A stretch of 64,000 nt of DNA. Origin: Salinigranum rubrum (GTDB taxonomy: Archaea; Halobacteriota; Halobacteria; Halobacteriales; Haloferacaceae). Under the pieces are notes generated by a model. That model saw only the letters and a program-made list of their open reading frames with translations. It ran no database searches and was not told the DNA's origin. Of the stretch, positions 53,000 through 61,920 are shown piece by piece; the stretch's first letter is position 1, and the number at the start of each line of letters is the position of its first letter. The stretch covers positions 3,906,001 through 3,970,000 of the forward strand of contig NZ_CP026309.1 of NCBI RefSeq assembly GCF_002906575.1, in the 5' to 3' direction. The translations under genes were made by a program, and so were the position numbers.

Positions 53000-53434
53000 T
53001 CAGGCGGTATCGTGTTCCGTCTCGGTGTCGGCGGCGGTCGACGGTCGGTCGTCCGCGCCCACACGCTCGCGACCCCGACGCCGGGCACGGTCCTCGGCGG
53101 CTTCGAGCGTCTCGGTCTCCAGCAGCGCCTCCAGTTTCCGCTCGAACTGCTCCTCGGTGAGGTCCCCGCGGGCGTATCGCTCGCGGAGGGTTTCGAGCGG
53201 GTCGTCGCCGGTCGACTCGGACGGAGCCACCGGGGACTCGTCCGTCTCCGACTCGCCCTCGCCCGCGAGGATGCTCACGATGGGGACGACGACCGCGAAG
53301 CCGACGACGAACACCACCCAGAACCAGCCGTACCCGAGGAACAGCGCGGTGAGGCCGACGCCGAGGACGAGCAGGGAGGCGACGCCCGTGGCACGGCCGC
53401 CGTGGCGAGGGTGCGGAGGGCGAAACGGGCGCAT
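53000..53434 (-). CDS. SHOCT-domain membrane protein
   Basis: 144 residues. Two N-terminal helices (GVASLLVLGVGLTALFLGYG, FWVVFVVGFAVVVPIVSILA), an acidic linker, then the SHOCT motif DPLETLRERYARGDLTEEQF near residues 90-110 and a charged tail. SHOCT is a short oligomerisation domain. ATG 53434 lies just before the first helix. It is not co-linear with the neighbouring replication genes in any obvious functional way. Confidence 0.85.
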   Translation of the reverse strand: MRPFRPPHPRHGGRATGVASLLVLGVGLTALFLGYGWFWVVFVVGFAVVVPIVSILAGEGESETDESPVAPSESTGDDPLETLRERYARGDLTEEQFERKLEALLETETLEAAEDRARRRGRERVGADDRPSTAADTETEHDTA

Positions 53435-53523
53435 ACGGAGAGACCGACGGGAACCGGCAAAAGTATTGAGGGGGAGATGGCGGTCGGTGGGGTTGATGTC
53501 CCCCGGGAGAGAGCGTCCACGAC

Positions 53524-54420
53524 ATGAAGACAGCCGACCGCGTGTCCGCTCGCGTCTCGCTGGTGCTCGTGACGCTCGCCACGGCGCTGGCGCTCGTCGC
53601 ACTGGGAAGGCGGCGGGAGGCGCGAGCGACGGAAGGGCTCGTCGACCGACTGCTCGCGGGGAGTGCGGAGGCGGCAGAGCGAGGCCGGGACAGGGAGGAC
53701 CGTACCGCCCTCCCCGACCCGGTTCGTCGGTACTTCGACACGGCGCTGCCCGAGGGGTCCCGAACGATGGACGGTGTGTGCGTCGAACAGGCGGGACGGC
53801 TCCGTGTCGGCGGCCCCGACAGTTCGTGGAAGCCGTTCACCGCGACCCACCGGGCGACCGTCCGCCGACCGGGGTTCGTCTGGGACGCGACGGTCTCGGT
53901 CCTCCCGCTGACCCCGGTCCGGGTCCGCGACGCGTTCGTCGGCGGCGAGGGGTCCTCGCGCGTCACGCTGTTCGGCGCACTCCCCCTCGGCGGTGCGACG
54001 GGGAGCCGCGAACTCGACGAGGCCGCGCTCCAGCGATACCTCGCGGAGGCCGTCTGGTATCCGGCGGCGCTCCTCCCGGAGCACGGCGTGTCGTGGGAGG
54101 GAGTCGACGACCGGACCGCCCGGGCGACGCTCGTGTACGAGGAGACGACGGCGTCGTTGACGTTTCACTTCTCCGAAGAGGCGGACCCGGCGCAAGGGGA
54201 AGAGGGAGGGGAGACGGTGGTCGAACGCGTCCACGCGGACCGGCGGTACCGGGCCGTCGAAGGCGGGTTCGAGCCGACGCCGTGGACGGGGCTGTGGCGC
54301 GACTACGAGAACCGAGACGGCGTTCTGGTTCCCACGACCGGCGAGGTGGTGTGGCACCTCCCCGAGGGCGACCTCCACGCGTGGCGCGGGCGGGTGACGA
54401 GCGTCGACTTCGAGCGGTAG
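53524..54420 (+). CDS. DUF6544/DUF6920-like protein
   Basis: 298 residues. One N-terminal helix (VSLVLVTLATALALVALGRR) followed by LPDPVRRYFDTALPEGSRTM, SSWKPFTATHRATVRRPGFV, ALLPEHGVSWEGVDDRTARA and DAWRG-like DLHAWRGRVTSVDFER. This order (PVRRYF, PARF-like loop, WYPAALLP) is that of a conserved membrane-anchored family of unknown function. I name the family from memory and am moderately sure. Confidence 0.75.
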   Translation: MKTADRVSARVSLVLVTLATALALVALGRRREARATEGLVDRLLAGSAEAAERGRDREDRTALPDPVRRYFDTALPEGSRTMDGVCVEQAGRLRVGGPDSSWKPFTATHRATVRRPGFVWDATVSVLPLTPVRVRDAFVGGEGSSRVTLFGALPLGGATGSRELDEAALQRYLAEAVWYPAALLPEHGVSWEGVDDRTARATLVYEETTASLTFHFSEEADPAQGEEGGETVVERVHADRRYRAVEGGFEPTPWTGLWRDYENRDGVLVPTTGEVVWHLPEGDLHAWRGRVTSVDFER

Positions 54421-54529
54421 ACCCGACACCGAGCGAGGGACGCGCGGCCACGAGCGACGCTCCCCGGACGAGGGGGCGACGAGTCCGATTCGACAGCCGT
54501 TTACCGCGGCCGCGACGAACGGAGGACGA

Positions 54530-55455
54530 ATGTCGATGCGCGTGACCTTCCTCGGGACCAGCGGGGCCGTACCGACGACCGAGCGGGCCCCCTCCGCGAT
54601 CCTGTGCAACCGAGAGGGCGAGCGCTACCTCTTCGACTGCGGCGAGGGAACCCAGCGGCAGATGATGCGTTTCGGCACCGGCTTTTCGGTTTCGCACCTG
54701 TTCGTCACGCACCTCCACGGCGACCACGTCCTCGGGATTCCGGGGCTGGTGCAGACGTGGGACTTCAACGACCGGGAGGAGCCGCTGGCCATCCACACGC
54801 CGCCGGGGTCACGCGAACACATCGAGTCGCTGCTCCACGCGGGCGGCCACCAGCCCGGCTTCCCGGTCCGGGTGAACGAGGTCGCTCCGGGAGCGGTCGC
54901 GCTCGACGGCGAGGAGTTCGAGGTTCGCGCCTTCAGAACCGAACACCGGACGCGCTCGGTGGGCTGGGCGCTGGTCGAAGACGACCGCCGGGGGCGGTTC
55001 GACCGCGAGCGCGCCGAGGAACTGGGGGTACCCGTCGGCCCGAAGTTCGGCGAACTCCACCGGGGGAATCGGTCGAACTCGACGACGGCCGCGTCGTCGA
55101 ACCGGACCAGGTCGTCGGCGACCCGCGTCCCGGCCGGAAACTGGTGTACACGGGCGACACGCGACCCGTGCAGGCGACGGAAGCGGTCGCCACAGAGGCC
55201 GACCTCCTCGTCCACGAGGCGACGTTCGCGAGCGACGAGGCCGACCGCGCGCGCTCGACTGGACACACGACGGCCCGGGAGGCCGGCGAACTCGCGCAGC
55301 GCGCGGGGGTGAAGCGACTCGCGCTGACGCACATCTCCTCGCGCTACGCGGGCGACGCCTCCGAAATCGCGACCGAGGCCGCACGCGCGTTCGACGGCGA
55401 GTCGGTGGTCGCCCACGACGGCCTCGAAATCGAGATTCCCTACCCCGACGGGTGA
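54530..55455 (+). pseudogene. rnz: Ribonuclease Z, broken by a one-base frameshift
   Basis: tRNA 3'-end endonuclease of the metallo-beta-lactamase fold. The first frame has MRVTFLGTSGAVPTTERAPS, the zinc motif THLHGDHVLGIPGL near 62-75 and FRTEHRTRSVGWAL, up to GPKFGELHRG. The second frame continues with ESVELDDGRVVEPDQVVGDP, YTGDTRP, LLVHEATFASDEADRA and LTHISSRYAGD, the remaining zinc and catalytic residues. The switch falls at five G (55062-55066); a sixth joins HRG to ESVELDD and restores about 309 residues. Since RNase Z is essential in most cells, an artefact is the likely explanation. Confidence 0.93.
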
Positions 55456-55476
55456 GGGTCGGGCCGACGACGGGTC

Positions 55477-55797
55477 TCAGCTGTTGCGGTCGACCCACGA
55501 GAGCAGCGAGCGGGTCCGCCGCGCGAGACTGCGGCCGTCGCGAGTGAGTTCGTACTCGACGCGCGGCGGCACCTCGTCGTACTTCTCGCGGGAGAGGACG
55601 CCGACCTCGACGAGGTCGCTCAGGCGGGTCGACAGCGTCGAGGTGCTCGCGTCGGGCAAGTGCGATTCGAGTTCCGAGAAGCGGACGGTGCCGTGGGCGT
55701 CGACGACACAGACCAGTTGCATCGTGTACCGGCTCGAGAGGACGTCCATCAGGTCGGTGTCCGGGCAGACACAGCGGCTTCGTGAACACGTCGTCAT
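55477..55797 (-). CDS. HxlR-family winged-helix regulator
   Basis: 106 residues. CPDTDLMDVLSSRYTMQLVC, VRFSELESHLPDASTSTLST then RLSDLVEVGVLSREKYDEVP and YELTRDGRSL are the winged-helix pattern of HxlR proteins. Four cysteines at the N-terminus (CSRSRCVC) could sense redox or bind metal. ATG 55797 fits a TATA-like CTATAG at about 55832-55827. It is divergent from the DUF460 gene. Confidence 0.88.
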   Translation of the reverse strand: MTTCSRSRCVCPDTDLMDVLSSRYTMQLVCVVDAHGTVRFSELESHLPDASTSTLSTRLSDLVEVGVLSREKYDEVPPRVEYELTRDGRSLARRTRSLLSWVDRNS

Positions 55798-55888
55798 CTG
55801 ATTCGTCTTCGACTTCGAATTAGACACTATAGAAACTTCGGTTGGGGAAGTCAGCATCCGGACGGACGGGACTCGCTTCGGCGTGGAG

Positions 55889-55895
55889 TATATAT
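55889..55895 (+). promoter_or_regulatory. TATA box for the DUF460 gene
   Basis: TATATAT, 23-29 nt before the GTG at 55918. It is one of the most typical boxes in the window and fixes the GTG as start. Confidence 0.65.
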
Positions 55896-55917
55896 TCGCA
55901 CCGTCCCTACCGCGAGT

Positions 55918-57897
55918 GTGAACGACCGGACGAGCGCGCTCGACTCGCTCGTGTTCGGCGTCGACGTCCAGAGCGGCGACGTGCGCGGCGACTCGCCGTC
56001 GTACGCCGTCGTCGCCTTCGACGGCGAGCGAGTCGACCGCGATGTCGTGTCGCACCGCAAGCTCCGGCGGCTCATCGAGCGCGAAACCCCCTCGCTCGTC
56101 GCCACCGACAACATGTACGAGCTCGCGGCCGACAAGGACGACCTGGTGCGGTTCCTGCGAGCGCTCCCCGCCGAGACGAAGCTCGTGCAGGTGACCGGCG
56201 CGGAGCGGCCCGAACCCCTCTCGCGGGTGGCGTCGAGACACGGCGTCCCCTACGGGAAGAAGCCGATGAAGGAGGCCGAGGCCGCCGCCAGACTCGCGGC
56301 CGCGAACGTCGGCTACGAGGTGTCGGCATTCGAGAACACCACGACAGTAAAAGTCTCGCGGGGGCGCTCCACCGGAAAGGGCGGGTGGAGCGCCGACCGC
56401 TACACGCGGCGCATCCACGGGTCGGTCAGGCGGACGGCGCGACAGGTCGAGTCGAAGCTGAAGGAGGCCGGGCTGACCTACGAGCGCGACATCACCGAGA
56501 AGTACGGCGGCTACTCCCGCGCCGTCTTCACCGTGGAGGCCCCGCCGGCGGACATCCCCGTCTCCTCTAGACGGTCGGGCGACACCCGGGTCGAAGTCGA
56601 ACGACAGCGGCGCGACGGCATCGAGTTCGAGCCGCTCGTGAAGCGACGCGACCACGTCATCGTCGGCATCGACCCGGGGACGACGACGGCCGCCGCCGTC
56701 GTGGGGCTGGATGGAAGCGTCCTCGACGTCTTTTCGACTCGAACCGAAGACACCGCGGGCGTCATCGAGTGGCTCATCGAGCGCGGACGACCGCTACTGG
56801 TGGCGGCGGACGTGACGCCGATGCCCGAGACGGTCGAGAAGTTCCGCCGGAGCTTCGACGCCGCCGGGTGGACGCCCCCGAAGGACCTCCCGGTCGACGA
56901 GAAGCTCCACCGAACCCGGGACGTCGAGTACGACAACGACCACGAGCGGGACGCGATGGCGGCGGCGCTGTTCGCGTTCGACGACCACACCGACCAGTTC
57001 GAGCGCATCTCGCGGAAGGTCCCGCCCGACGTCGAGCGCGGCGTCGTCATCTCGCGGGTGCTCGGCAACGAGGAGAGCGTCGAGAGCGTCCTCCGGGACC
57101 TCACGGAGGAGGAGTCCGAGGACGAAGAGACCCACGAGCACGAGGAGCGCGAACTCACCGAGGAGGAGAAGGAACTGCGGCGGCTTCGCGACCGGGCCGC
57201 GAGGCTGGAGTCGCAGGTCGACGACCTGGAGGCGACGGTCGAGGAGAAAGAGGAGACCATCGAGGAGTACCGCGAGGAGCTGTCGGAGGCGAGACGGGAA
57301 GAGAGACGGAAGGCGCGCGAACGCCAGGAGGTCTCCCGACTCGAACGCGAGAAGGGCCGGCTCGAACGCGAACTCTCCACGGAGCGCGAACGATCGGAGG
57401 AACTCGACCGGAAGCTCGAACGGCTGAAGGCGCTGTGGAAGCTCGACCACTCGAACTTCGCGGACGTCAACACCGAGAAGAACCTGGTCCCCGTGAAGGT
57501 CGTCGAGCAGTTCACCCGCGACGCCATCGACCGGACGGTCGAGGCGTACGGCATCGCTGCGGGCGACGTGGTCTACCTCCGGGACGCCTCCGGCGCGGGG
57601 CGGTCGACCGCGGAGCAACTCGCCGACCTCGAACCGAGGGTCGTCATCCGCCGCGGCGGGCTCTCGGAGATCGCCGATCAGGTGCTGTTCGACCACGAGG
57701 TTCCGGTCGCGCCCGCCGATGACGTGACCGTTCAGGAGGTCGACGAACTCGCCGTCGCCCGCGAGTCGGAGGTCGAAGCGGCCATCGGAGCGTGGGAGGA
57801 GCGCGCCGAAGAACGACGCAAGGAGCGGAAGGAGAGCATGGTCGACCAGATCATCTCCGAGCACAGAGCCGAGTCGCGCGCGGAGAGCCGGGAGTAG
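55918..57897 (+). CDS. DUF460 protein with RNase H-like fold and long coiled coil
   Basis: 659 residues. An N-terminal domain (LVFGVDVQSGDVRGDSPSYA ... LVATDNMYELAADKDDLVRF) is followed by a second, RNase H-like domain with HVIVGIDPGTTTAAAVVGLD near residue 250 and RDVEYDNDHERDAMAAALFA (late acidic residues). Residues about 395-520 are a highly charged coiled coil, then a C-terminal domain (NLVPVKVVEQFTRDAIDRTV). Archaea-specific, predicted RuvC/YqgF-like nuclease; no activity has been assigned to my knowledge. GTG start at 55918. Confidence 0.9.
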   Translation: MNDRTSALDSLVFGVDVQSGDVRGDSPSYAVVAFDGERVDRDVVSHRKLRRLIERETPSLVATDNMYELAADKDDLVRFLRALPAETKLVQVTGAERPEPLSRVASRHGVPYGKKPMKEAEAAARLAAANVGYEVSAFENTTTVKVSRGRSTGKGGWSADRYTRRIHGSVRRTARQVESKLKEAGLTYERDITEKYGGYSRAVFTVEAPPADIPVSSRRSGDTRVEVERQRRDGIEFEPLVKRRDHVIVGIDPGTTTAAAVVGLDGSVLDVFSTRTEDTAGVIEWLIERGRPLLVAADVTPMPETVEKFRRSFDAAGWTPPKDLPVDEKLHRTRDVEYDNDHERDAMAAALFAFDDHTDQFERISRKVPPDVERGVVISRVLGNEESVESVLRDLTEEESEDEETHEHEERELTEEEKELRRLRDRAARLESQVDDLEATVEEKEETIEEYREELSEARREERRKARERQEVSRLEREKGRLERELSTERERSEELDRKLERLKALWKLDHSNFADVNTEKNLVPVKVVEQFTRDAIDRTVEAYGIAAGDVVYLRDASGAGRSTAEQLADLEPRVVIRRGGLSEIADQVLFDHEVPVAPADDVTVQEVDELAVARESEVEAAIGAWEERAEERRKERKESMVDQIISEHRAESRAESRE

Positions 57898-57951
57898 CGA
57901 GGGAAGTCGTCAAAAACCGTCGGTCGGAACCGCTCTGTCGGTCGGAGCCGC

Positions 57952-58419
57952 TCAGAACAGCATCCGAAGGGCGAACTCGCGCGCCTTCGGACCGATGAGC
58001 GGGTTGTTGATGATGTCGTCGGCGTTGGGGTCGTCCGGGGAGACGAGCCCCGCGTTTCCGGCGGCGGTGCCGATGGAGACGCCGCTCGCGACCATGTCCG
58101 AGACGCCGCGCTGGACGTCTGCGAGGCCCGCTTCCGCGATGCTGTCGAGGTAGTCGTCACGGATTTCGAACAGTTCGCCGATGCGGACGTCGGCGCGTGC
58201 GCCGAGGAGGCAGATGGGGTCGTCCGGGTGTTCGCGGCAGTGTTTCTCCCACTCGGCCTCCCCGCCGGGTGCCGGCTGGAAGACGCCCTCGACGACCGCG
58301 GCGGTCAGTCTCCCGCTCCGGTCGAGGAATCCGCGCTCTCCGAGCTGTGCGAGGTACTTCCCTCGAACGCCGAAGTACCGTCCGAGCGCGTCACCACTCT
58401 CCTGAGTTCTGGTAGCCAT
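57952..58419 (-). CDS. Conserved-looking protein, function unknown
   Basis: 155 residues, soluble and helical. ALGRYFGVRGKYLAQLGERG, then EAEWEKHCREHPDDPICLLG (two Cys) and IGPKAREFALRMLF at the end. ATG 58419 is preferred over the GTG just upstream because GTTATTC (about 58443-58437) gives TATA-like spacing. I do not recognise a family; the Cys pair might bind metal. Confidence 0.6.
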   Translation of the reverse strand: MATRTQESGDALGRYFGVRGKYLAQLGERGFLDRSGRLTAAVVEGVFQPAPGGEAEWEKHCREHPDDPICLLGARADVRIGELFEIRDDYLDSIAEAGLADVQRGVSDMVASGVSIGTAAGNAGLVSPDDPNADDIINNPLIGPKAREFALRMLF

Positions 58420-58517
58420 CACGGGTCACCACACGAATAACGTCACGAACAATAATGAAATATGCTGCCTCCGGCGCAGAAGATGCGGCCTCGCGGACAG
58501 TCGGACGGGGTGACACG

Positions 58518-58820
58518 CTACCCTTCCGACGCCGATTCGCGGCGGGCACGGACGAGGAGCACGTACACCAGTGCGCCGACGACCGGGACGAGGAAGGTGA
58601 CGGCGGTCCACGCCACCGCGTTCCCGTTCCCGGCGCTTCGCGCGTCGAGGTACACCCATCCCGGGAGCGCGACGTGAGCGACGAGGAAGTAGAGCATGAA
58701 GCCGAGGAGGGGTGCGAGGAGCGACACGTCGCCGACGGAAACCCACATCGCGACGAGCGGGACGCTGACGAAGACGAAGAAGCCGACGAACAGGGCGAGG
58801 GGGGAGCGGAGCGAAGCCAT
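58518..58820 (-). CDS. Three-helix membrane protein, function unknown
   Basis: 100 residues: ALFVGFFVFVSVPLVAMWVS, LLGFMLYFLVAHVALPGWVY and TAVTFLVPVVGALVYVLLVR, ending RARRESASEG. The GWVYLDARSAGNGNAVAW turn resembles the short membrane domain of PLDc_N-type proteins, a weak similarity. Single gene. Confidence 0.65.
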   Translation of the reverse strand: MASLRSPLALFVGFFVFVSVPLVAMWVSVGDVSLLAPLLGFMLYFLVAHVALPGWVYLDARSAGNGNAVAWTAVTFLVPVVGALVYVLLVRARRESASEG

Positions 58821-59008
58821 CGTCTCGTGTGGGACGGAAGGACGCGACGCAAATCAGCCTTTAGTATCCCGTGTGGTCAGCGGGACGCCGGAACGGGAGG
58901 GTCGGCAGACAGTCGTCACGAAACGATATTCAACGCCTGTACTAGCCGATTGGGAGGGGCTAGCAGGAACCGCTATGATTCCTGGCGGTGTAGTGTCGGG
59001 GGAATCAC

Positions 59009-59290
59009 ATGCCCTCCGACACCACTGTCACGCTCGTATCGCGACCGACCGCGAGAAGCGACCGGCCGGAACCGACTCGCGCGTGGTCCGGGGTCGTCCC
59101 CCTCTCGCTCCCCGTACTCGTCCCCCTCCAGTTCAGCGGCGGGTTCTTGCAGTACGCGATACTCTTCTTCGTCCTGGCGGTCGTGGCCGCGCTCGTCGGC
59201 CTCCGTGGCGTCGCCGGGATATCGATAGAGATCGCGCGCATCCTGGTGCTCGTCTTCCTCGTCCTGGCCGTCATCTCGCTGGTGCTGTGA
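59009..59290 (+). CDS. DUF1328-family small membrane protein with N-terminal extension
   Basis: 93 residues. The last ~50 (QFSGGFLQYAILFFVLAVVA then ALVGLRGVAGISIEIARILV and a final helix) match DUF1328, which usually spans only 50-60 residues. Here about 42 Ser/Arg/Thr-rich residues precede it. No good alternative start (ATG, GTG) lies closer to the domain, so either the extension is real or translation starts at a rare codon. Confidence 0.75.
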   Translation: MPSDTTVTLVSRPTARSDRPEPTRAWSGVVPLSLPVLVPLQFSGGFLQYAILFFVLAVVAALVGLRGVAGISIEIARILVLVFLVLAVISLVL

Positions 59291-59355
59291 CGGCGTGAAC
59301 GCACCCATCAGCGCGTTCCAGAAGTCATAACCCGACGCCACGACTCGGACCGTTC

Positions 59356-60336
59356 ATGGACGCCTACGAACGGATCACCCGGAACACGTCCGAGGTGGTC
59401 ACCGCCGAGGAGGTACGTGCGCTGAGCGAGTCACCCGAGGGAAAGCGGGCGTACGTCGGCTACGAGCCCTCCGGCGTCCTCCACATCGGCCACATGCTGA
59501 CGGCGAACAAGCTCATCGACCTCCAGGAGACGGGCTTCGAGGTCGTCATCCTCCTGGCCGACGTCCACGCGTACCTCAACGACAAGGGGACGTTCGAGGA
59601 GATTCGCGCCACGGCGGAGAAGATGAAACAGCAGTTCATCGCGTACGGGCTCGACGACTCGAAGACCCAGTTCGTCCTCGGCTCCGAGTACCAACTCGAC
59701 GAGGAGTACGTCCTCGACCTCCACGCGCTGGAACTGGAGACGACGGTCGCGCGGGCCCAGCGGGCGATGGCCGAGATTCAGCGGGGCGAGCACGCGAAGG
59801 TGTCGCAGATGGTCTACCCGCTGATGCAGGCGCTCGACATCGAGTACCTCGACCTCGACCTCGCGGTCGGGGGACTGGACCAGCGGAAGGTCCACATGCT
59901 CGCCCGCGAGGAACTCCCCTCGGTGGGGTACGGGTCGCGGCCGGCGCTGCACACGCCCATCCTCGCGGACCTCACGACCGGGGTCGGCAAGATGTCCTCC
60001 TCGGAGGGCGTGACCATCTCGATGGAGGACTCCACCGAGGACCTCGAAGAGAAGGTCAACAGCGCGTACTGCCCGCCGACGGCCGACCCAGAACCGGACG
60101 ACGCCGGCAACGAGCGGGAGAACCCCGTCCTGCAGATTTTCCAGTACCACGTCTTCCCGCGGTTCGAGGAGGTACGGGTCGAACGCCCCGAGAAGTACGG
60201 CGGCGACCTCGAGTACGCGGGCTACGCGGCGCTGGAGGCGGACCTCGAATCGGGCGAACTCCACCCCGCGGACGCGAAGGGGGCGCTGGCGACGTATCTC
60301 GACGAACTCGTCGCGCCCGGCCGCGAGTTGCTCTGA
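59356..60336 (+). CDS. tyrS: Tyrosyl-tRNA synthetase
   Basis: 326 residues, archaeal class Ic enzyme charging tRNA-Tyr. The HIGH motif is in SGVLHIGHMLTANKLIDLQE near 37-56 and KMSKS-like KMSSSEG near 213. YPLMQALDIEYLDLDLAVGG and DQRKVHMLARE are conserved binding segments. C-terminal ELHPADAKGALATYLDELVA is typical. Start ATG 59356. Confidence 0.96.
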   Translation: MDAYERITRNTSEVVTAEEVRALSESPEGKRAYVGYEPSGVLHIGHMLTANKLIDLQETGFEVVILLADVHAYLNDKGTFEEIRATAEKMKQQFIAYGLDDSKTQFVLGSEYQLDEEYVLDLHALELETTVARAQRAMAEIQRGEHAKVSQMVYPLMQALDIEYLDLDLAVGGLDQRKVHMLAREELPSVGYGSRPALHTPILADLTTGVGKMSSSEGVTISMEDSTEDLEEKVNSAYCPPTADPEPDDAGNERENPVLQIFQYHVFPRFEEVRVERPEKYGGDLEYAGYAALEADLESGELHPADAKGALATYLDELVAPGRELL

Positions 60337-60440
60337 CCGGTGGGGGCGACCCGGTCACCGAGACGGTGAGGGAGACGACTGGTGGAGGACGGCGGTCGAA
60401 TCTTTATTGCGCGTGCGCGTCTGCCACTGACACCGACCGA

Positions 60441-60854
60441 ATGAACCGACGCTCGGCCCTCGCCCTCCTCGGCGTCGTGGGTGTCGGTGGGGCACTCGGA
60501 TACACGCGGTTCCGCGCCGCCGGAGAGGGTCGCGTCTTCTGGAAGCAGATGGCCGTCGACGCCCGCGGAGAGCCTGGGTCGCTGGTCGTCCTGACCGTCT
60601 CGCGTGCGGCCGACGGGTCGGTGACGCGGACGGTTCACCCCGACTACCGGGACGCCTTCGACGGTGGAACGCGCGTCCCGCCGGAACTCCACCGCTCACT
60701 CCGGCGCGAGTTCGGCGCCGACGAGCCCTACTACGTCGTGCGGTACGAGGCGGACGACTGCAACGGCCTCCCGGGCGACGAGGGCGGCGACGCCGTCGAG
60801 GTGTCGCGGACCGAGTTCAATCGCCTCCAGGTGGGCGACTGCGTGCGACGGTAG
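60441..60854 (+). CDS. Secreted/anchored small protein, function unknown
   Basis: 137 residues. [20 protein letters not shown] is a Tat-like leader (two Arg plus hydrophobic stretch), without a lipobox Cys. The rest is short and acidic, with two Cys ([16 protein letters not shown]) that may form a disulfide. ATG 60441 is chosen; TTTATT at 60403-60408 lies 33 nt upstream. Confidence 0.7.
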   Translation: MNRRSALALLGVVGVGGALGYTRFRAAGEGRVFWKQMAVDARGEPGSLVVLTVSRAADGSVTRTVHPDYRDAFDGGTRVPPELHRSLRREFGADEPYYVVRYEADDCNGLPGDEGGDAVEVSRTEFNRLQVGDCVRR

Positions 60855-60985
60855 CCCGTCGAATCGGTCGCCGCCCGAAGCGGCGGAGCGTGCTGGCGGT
60901 CCCGGCGACGTTCGCCGTCGAGGGAGCGAAAACACGGAAGTCCCGACAGCGCGGCAGAGGGCGCCACTGGCGGACGAACGGCGGG

Positions 60986-60991
60986 TTTAAA
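60986..60991 (+). promoter_or_regulatory. TATA box for eif1A
   Basis: TTTAAA, 25-30 nt before ATG 61016; fixes that ATG as the start of a leaderless mRNA. Confidence 0.65.
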
Positions 60992-61015
60992 CCGGATGCT
61001 CACCAACCCCGAAAT

Positions 61016-61306
61016 ATGGCGAAAGACGGAGACGAGACGCGACGCGACCTCCGGATGCCCGACGACGACGAGGTGTTCGCCGTCGTGACGGAGATGCTCG
61101 GGGCCAACCGCGTGAAGGTCCGTTGCGCCGACGGCGTCGAGCGCACCGCTCGCATCCCGGGCCGGATGCAGAAGCGTATCTGGATCCGCGAGGACGACGT
61201 CGTGCTCGTCGAGCCGTGGGACTGGCAGGACGAGAAGGCCGACATCTCCTGGCGCTACGAGAAGTCGGAAGCCGACCAGTTGCGCGAAGAAGGCCACATC
61301 CAGTAA
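61016..61306 (+). CDS. eif1A: Translation initiation factor aIF-1A
   Basis: 96 residues; S1-type OB-fold factor of the small ribosomal subunit. [40 protein letters not shown] and [20 protein letters not shown] are diagnostic. The longer upstream frame is not real; the TATA box at 60986 and normal family length support ATG 61016. Confidence 0.96.
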   Translation: MAKDGDETRRDLRMPDDDEVFAVVTEMLGANRVKVRCADGVERTARIPGRMQKRIWIREDDVVLVEPWDWQDEKADISWRYEKSEADQLREEGHIQ

Positions 61307-61394
61307 CGGCGGCTGTTTTTCGGAGGCTGTTCGACCGCCGTGAGCGGCGCGAAACGCGACAGGAAGCGGTCCGGAGAACGAACGTCGCGAACCG

Positions 61395-61762
61395 TCACTC
61401 GCCGATGCCGGGCAACGGACGGAGCACGCCGTACCAGAGCCGACAGACCATCCGTGCGAGACTGCTCCCGAGCGAGCGGTTCAGCCAGACGGCTCGCCCG
61501 TGCGGGAGCCTGGTGTGATCGATCCAGAGCCAGCAGGCCACGAGGAGGGCGCCTCGCCGCCGGTTTGTTCGGATCGCACACCAGTCTCGGTCGTACAGGT
61601 AGATGTAGACGGTCTGAATCACGGCGCCCGTGAGGAACCACCGCGTCTCGAACGGAATCGGGCGTCCTCGTCGGTCGCACGACGCAACTGGGACAGTTTG
61701 AACGGGAAGGCGAGGAACTCGGCGAGGAAGACGAGGCGTGCCCGCGTGCGTCGGTCGAACAT
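61395..61762 (-). pseudogene. Small unknown protein, broken by a one-base frameshift
   Basis: The first frame (ATG 61762) gives FDRRTRARLVFLAEFLAFPF then KLSQLRRATDEDARFRS and turns to nonsense. The adjacent frame gives [40 protein letters not shown] and DHTRLPHGRAVWLNRSL up to 61395. Both parts read as one protein of about 122 residues if one base is restored near 61650 (CGTTCGAGACG should be CGTTCGGAGACG). Unlike the other breaks this is not in a long G run. Two hydrophobic stretches; family not recognised. Confidence 0.7.
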
Positions 61763-61920
61763 ATCACTTCGTTCTCTGTACGAAACGAAAAGCGTACGCC
61801 TCGGCCGGTTGAGACCCGTCCACGAGTGAAACCGAACGGTCAGCGGCGTAACAGACGCGCGCGGAACGGCTGCCAACCGATACCCACCCTTTTCACGCTC
61901 CTCCTCGTACCCCCTGACAG

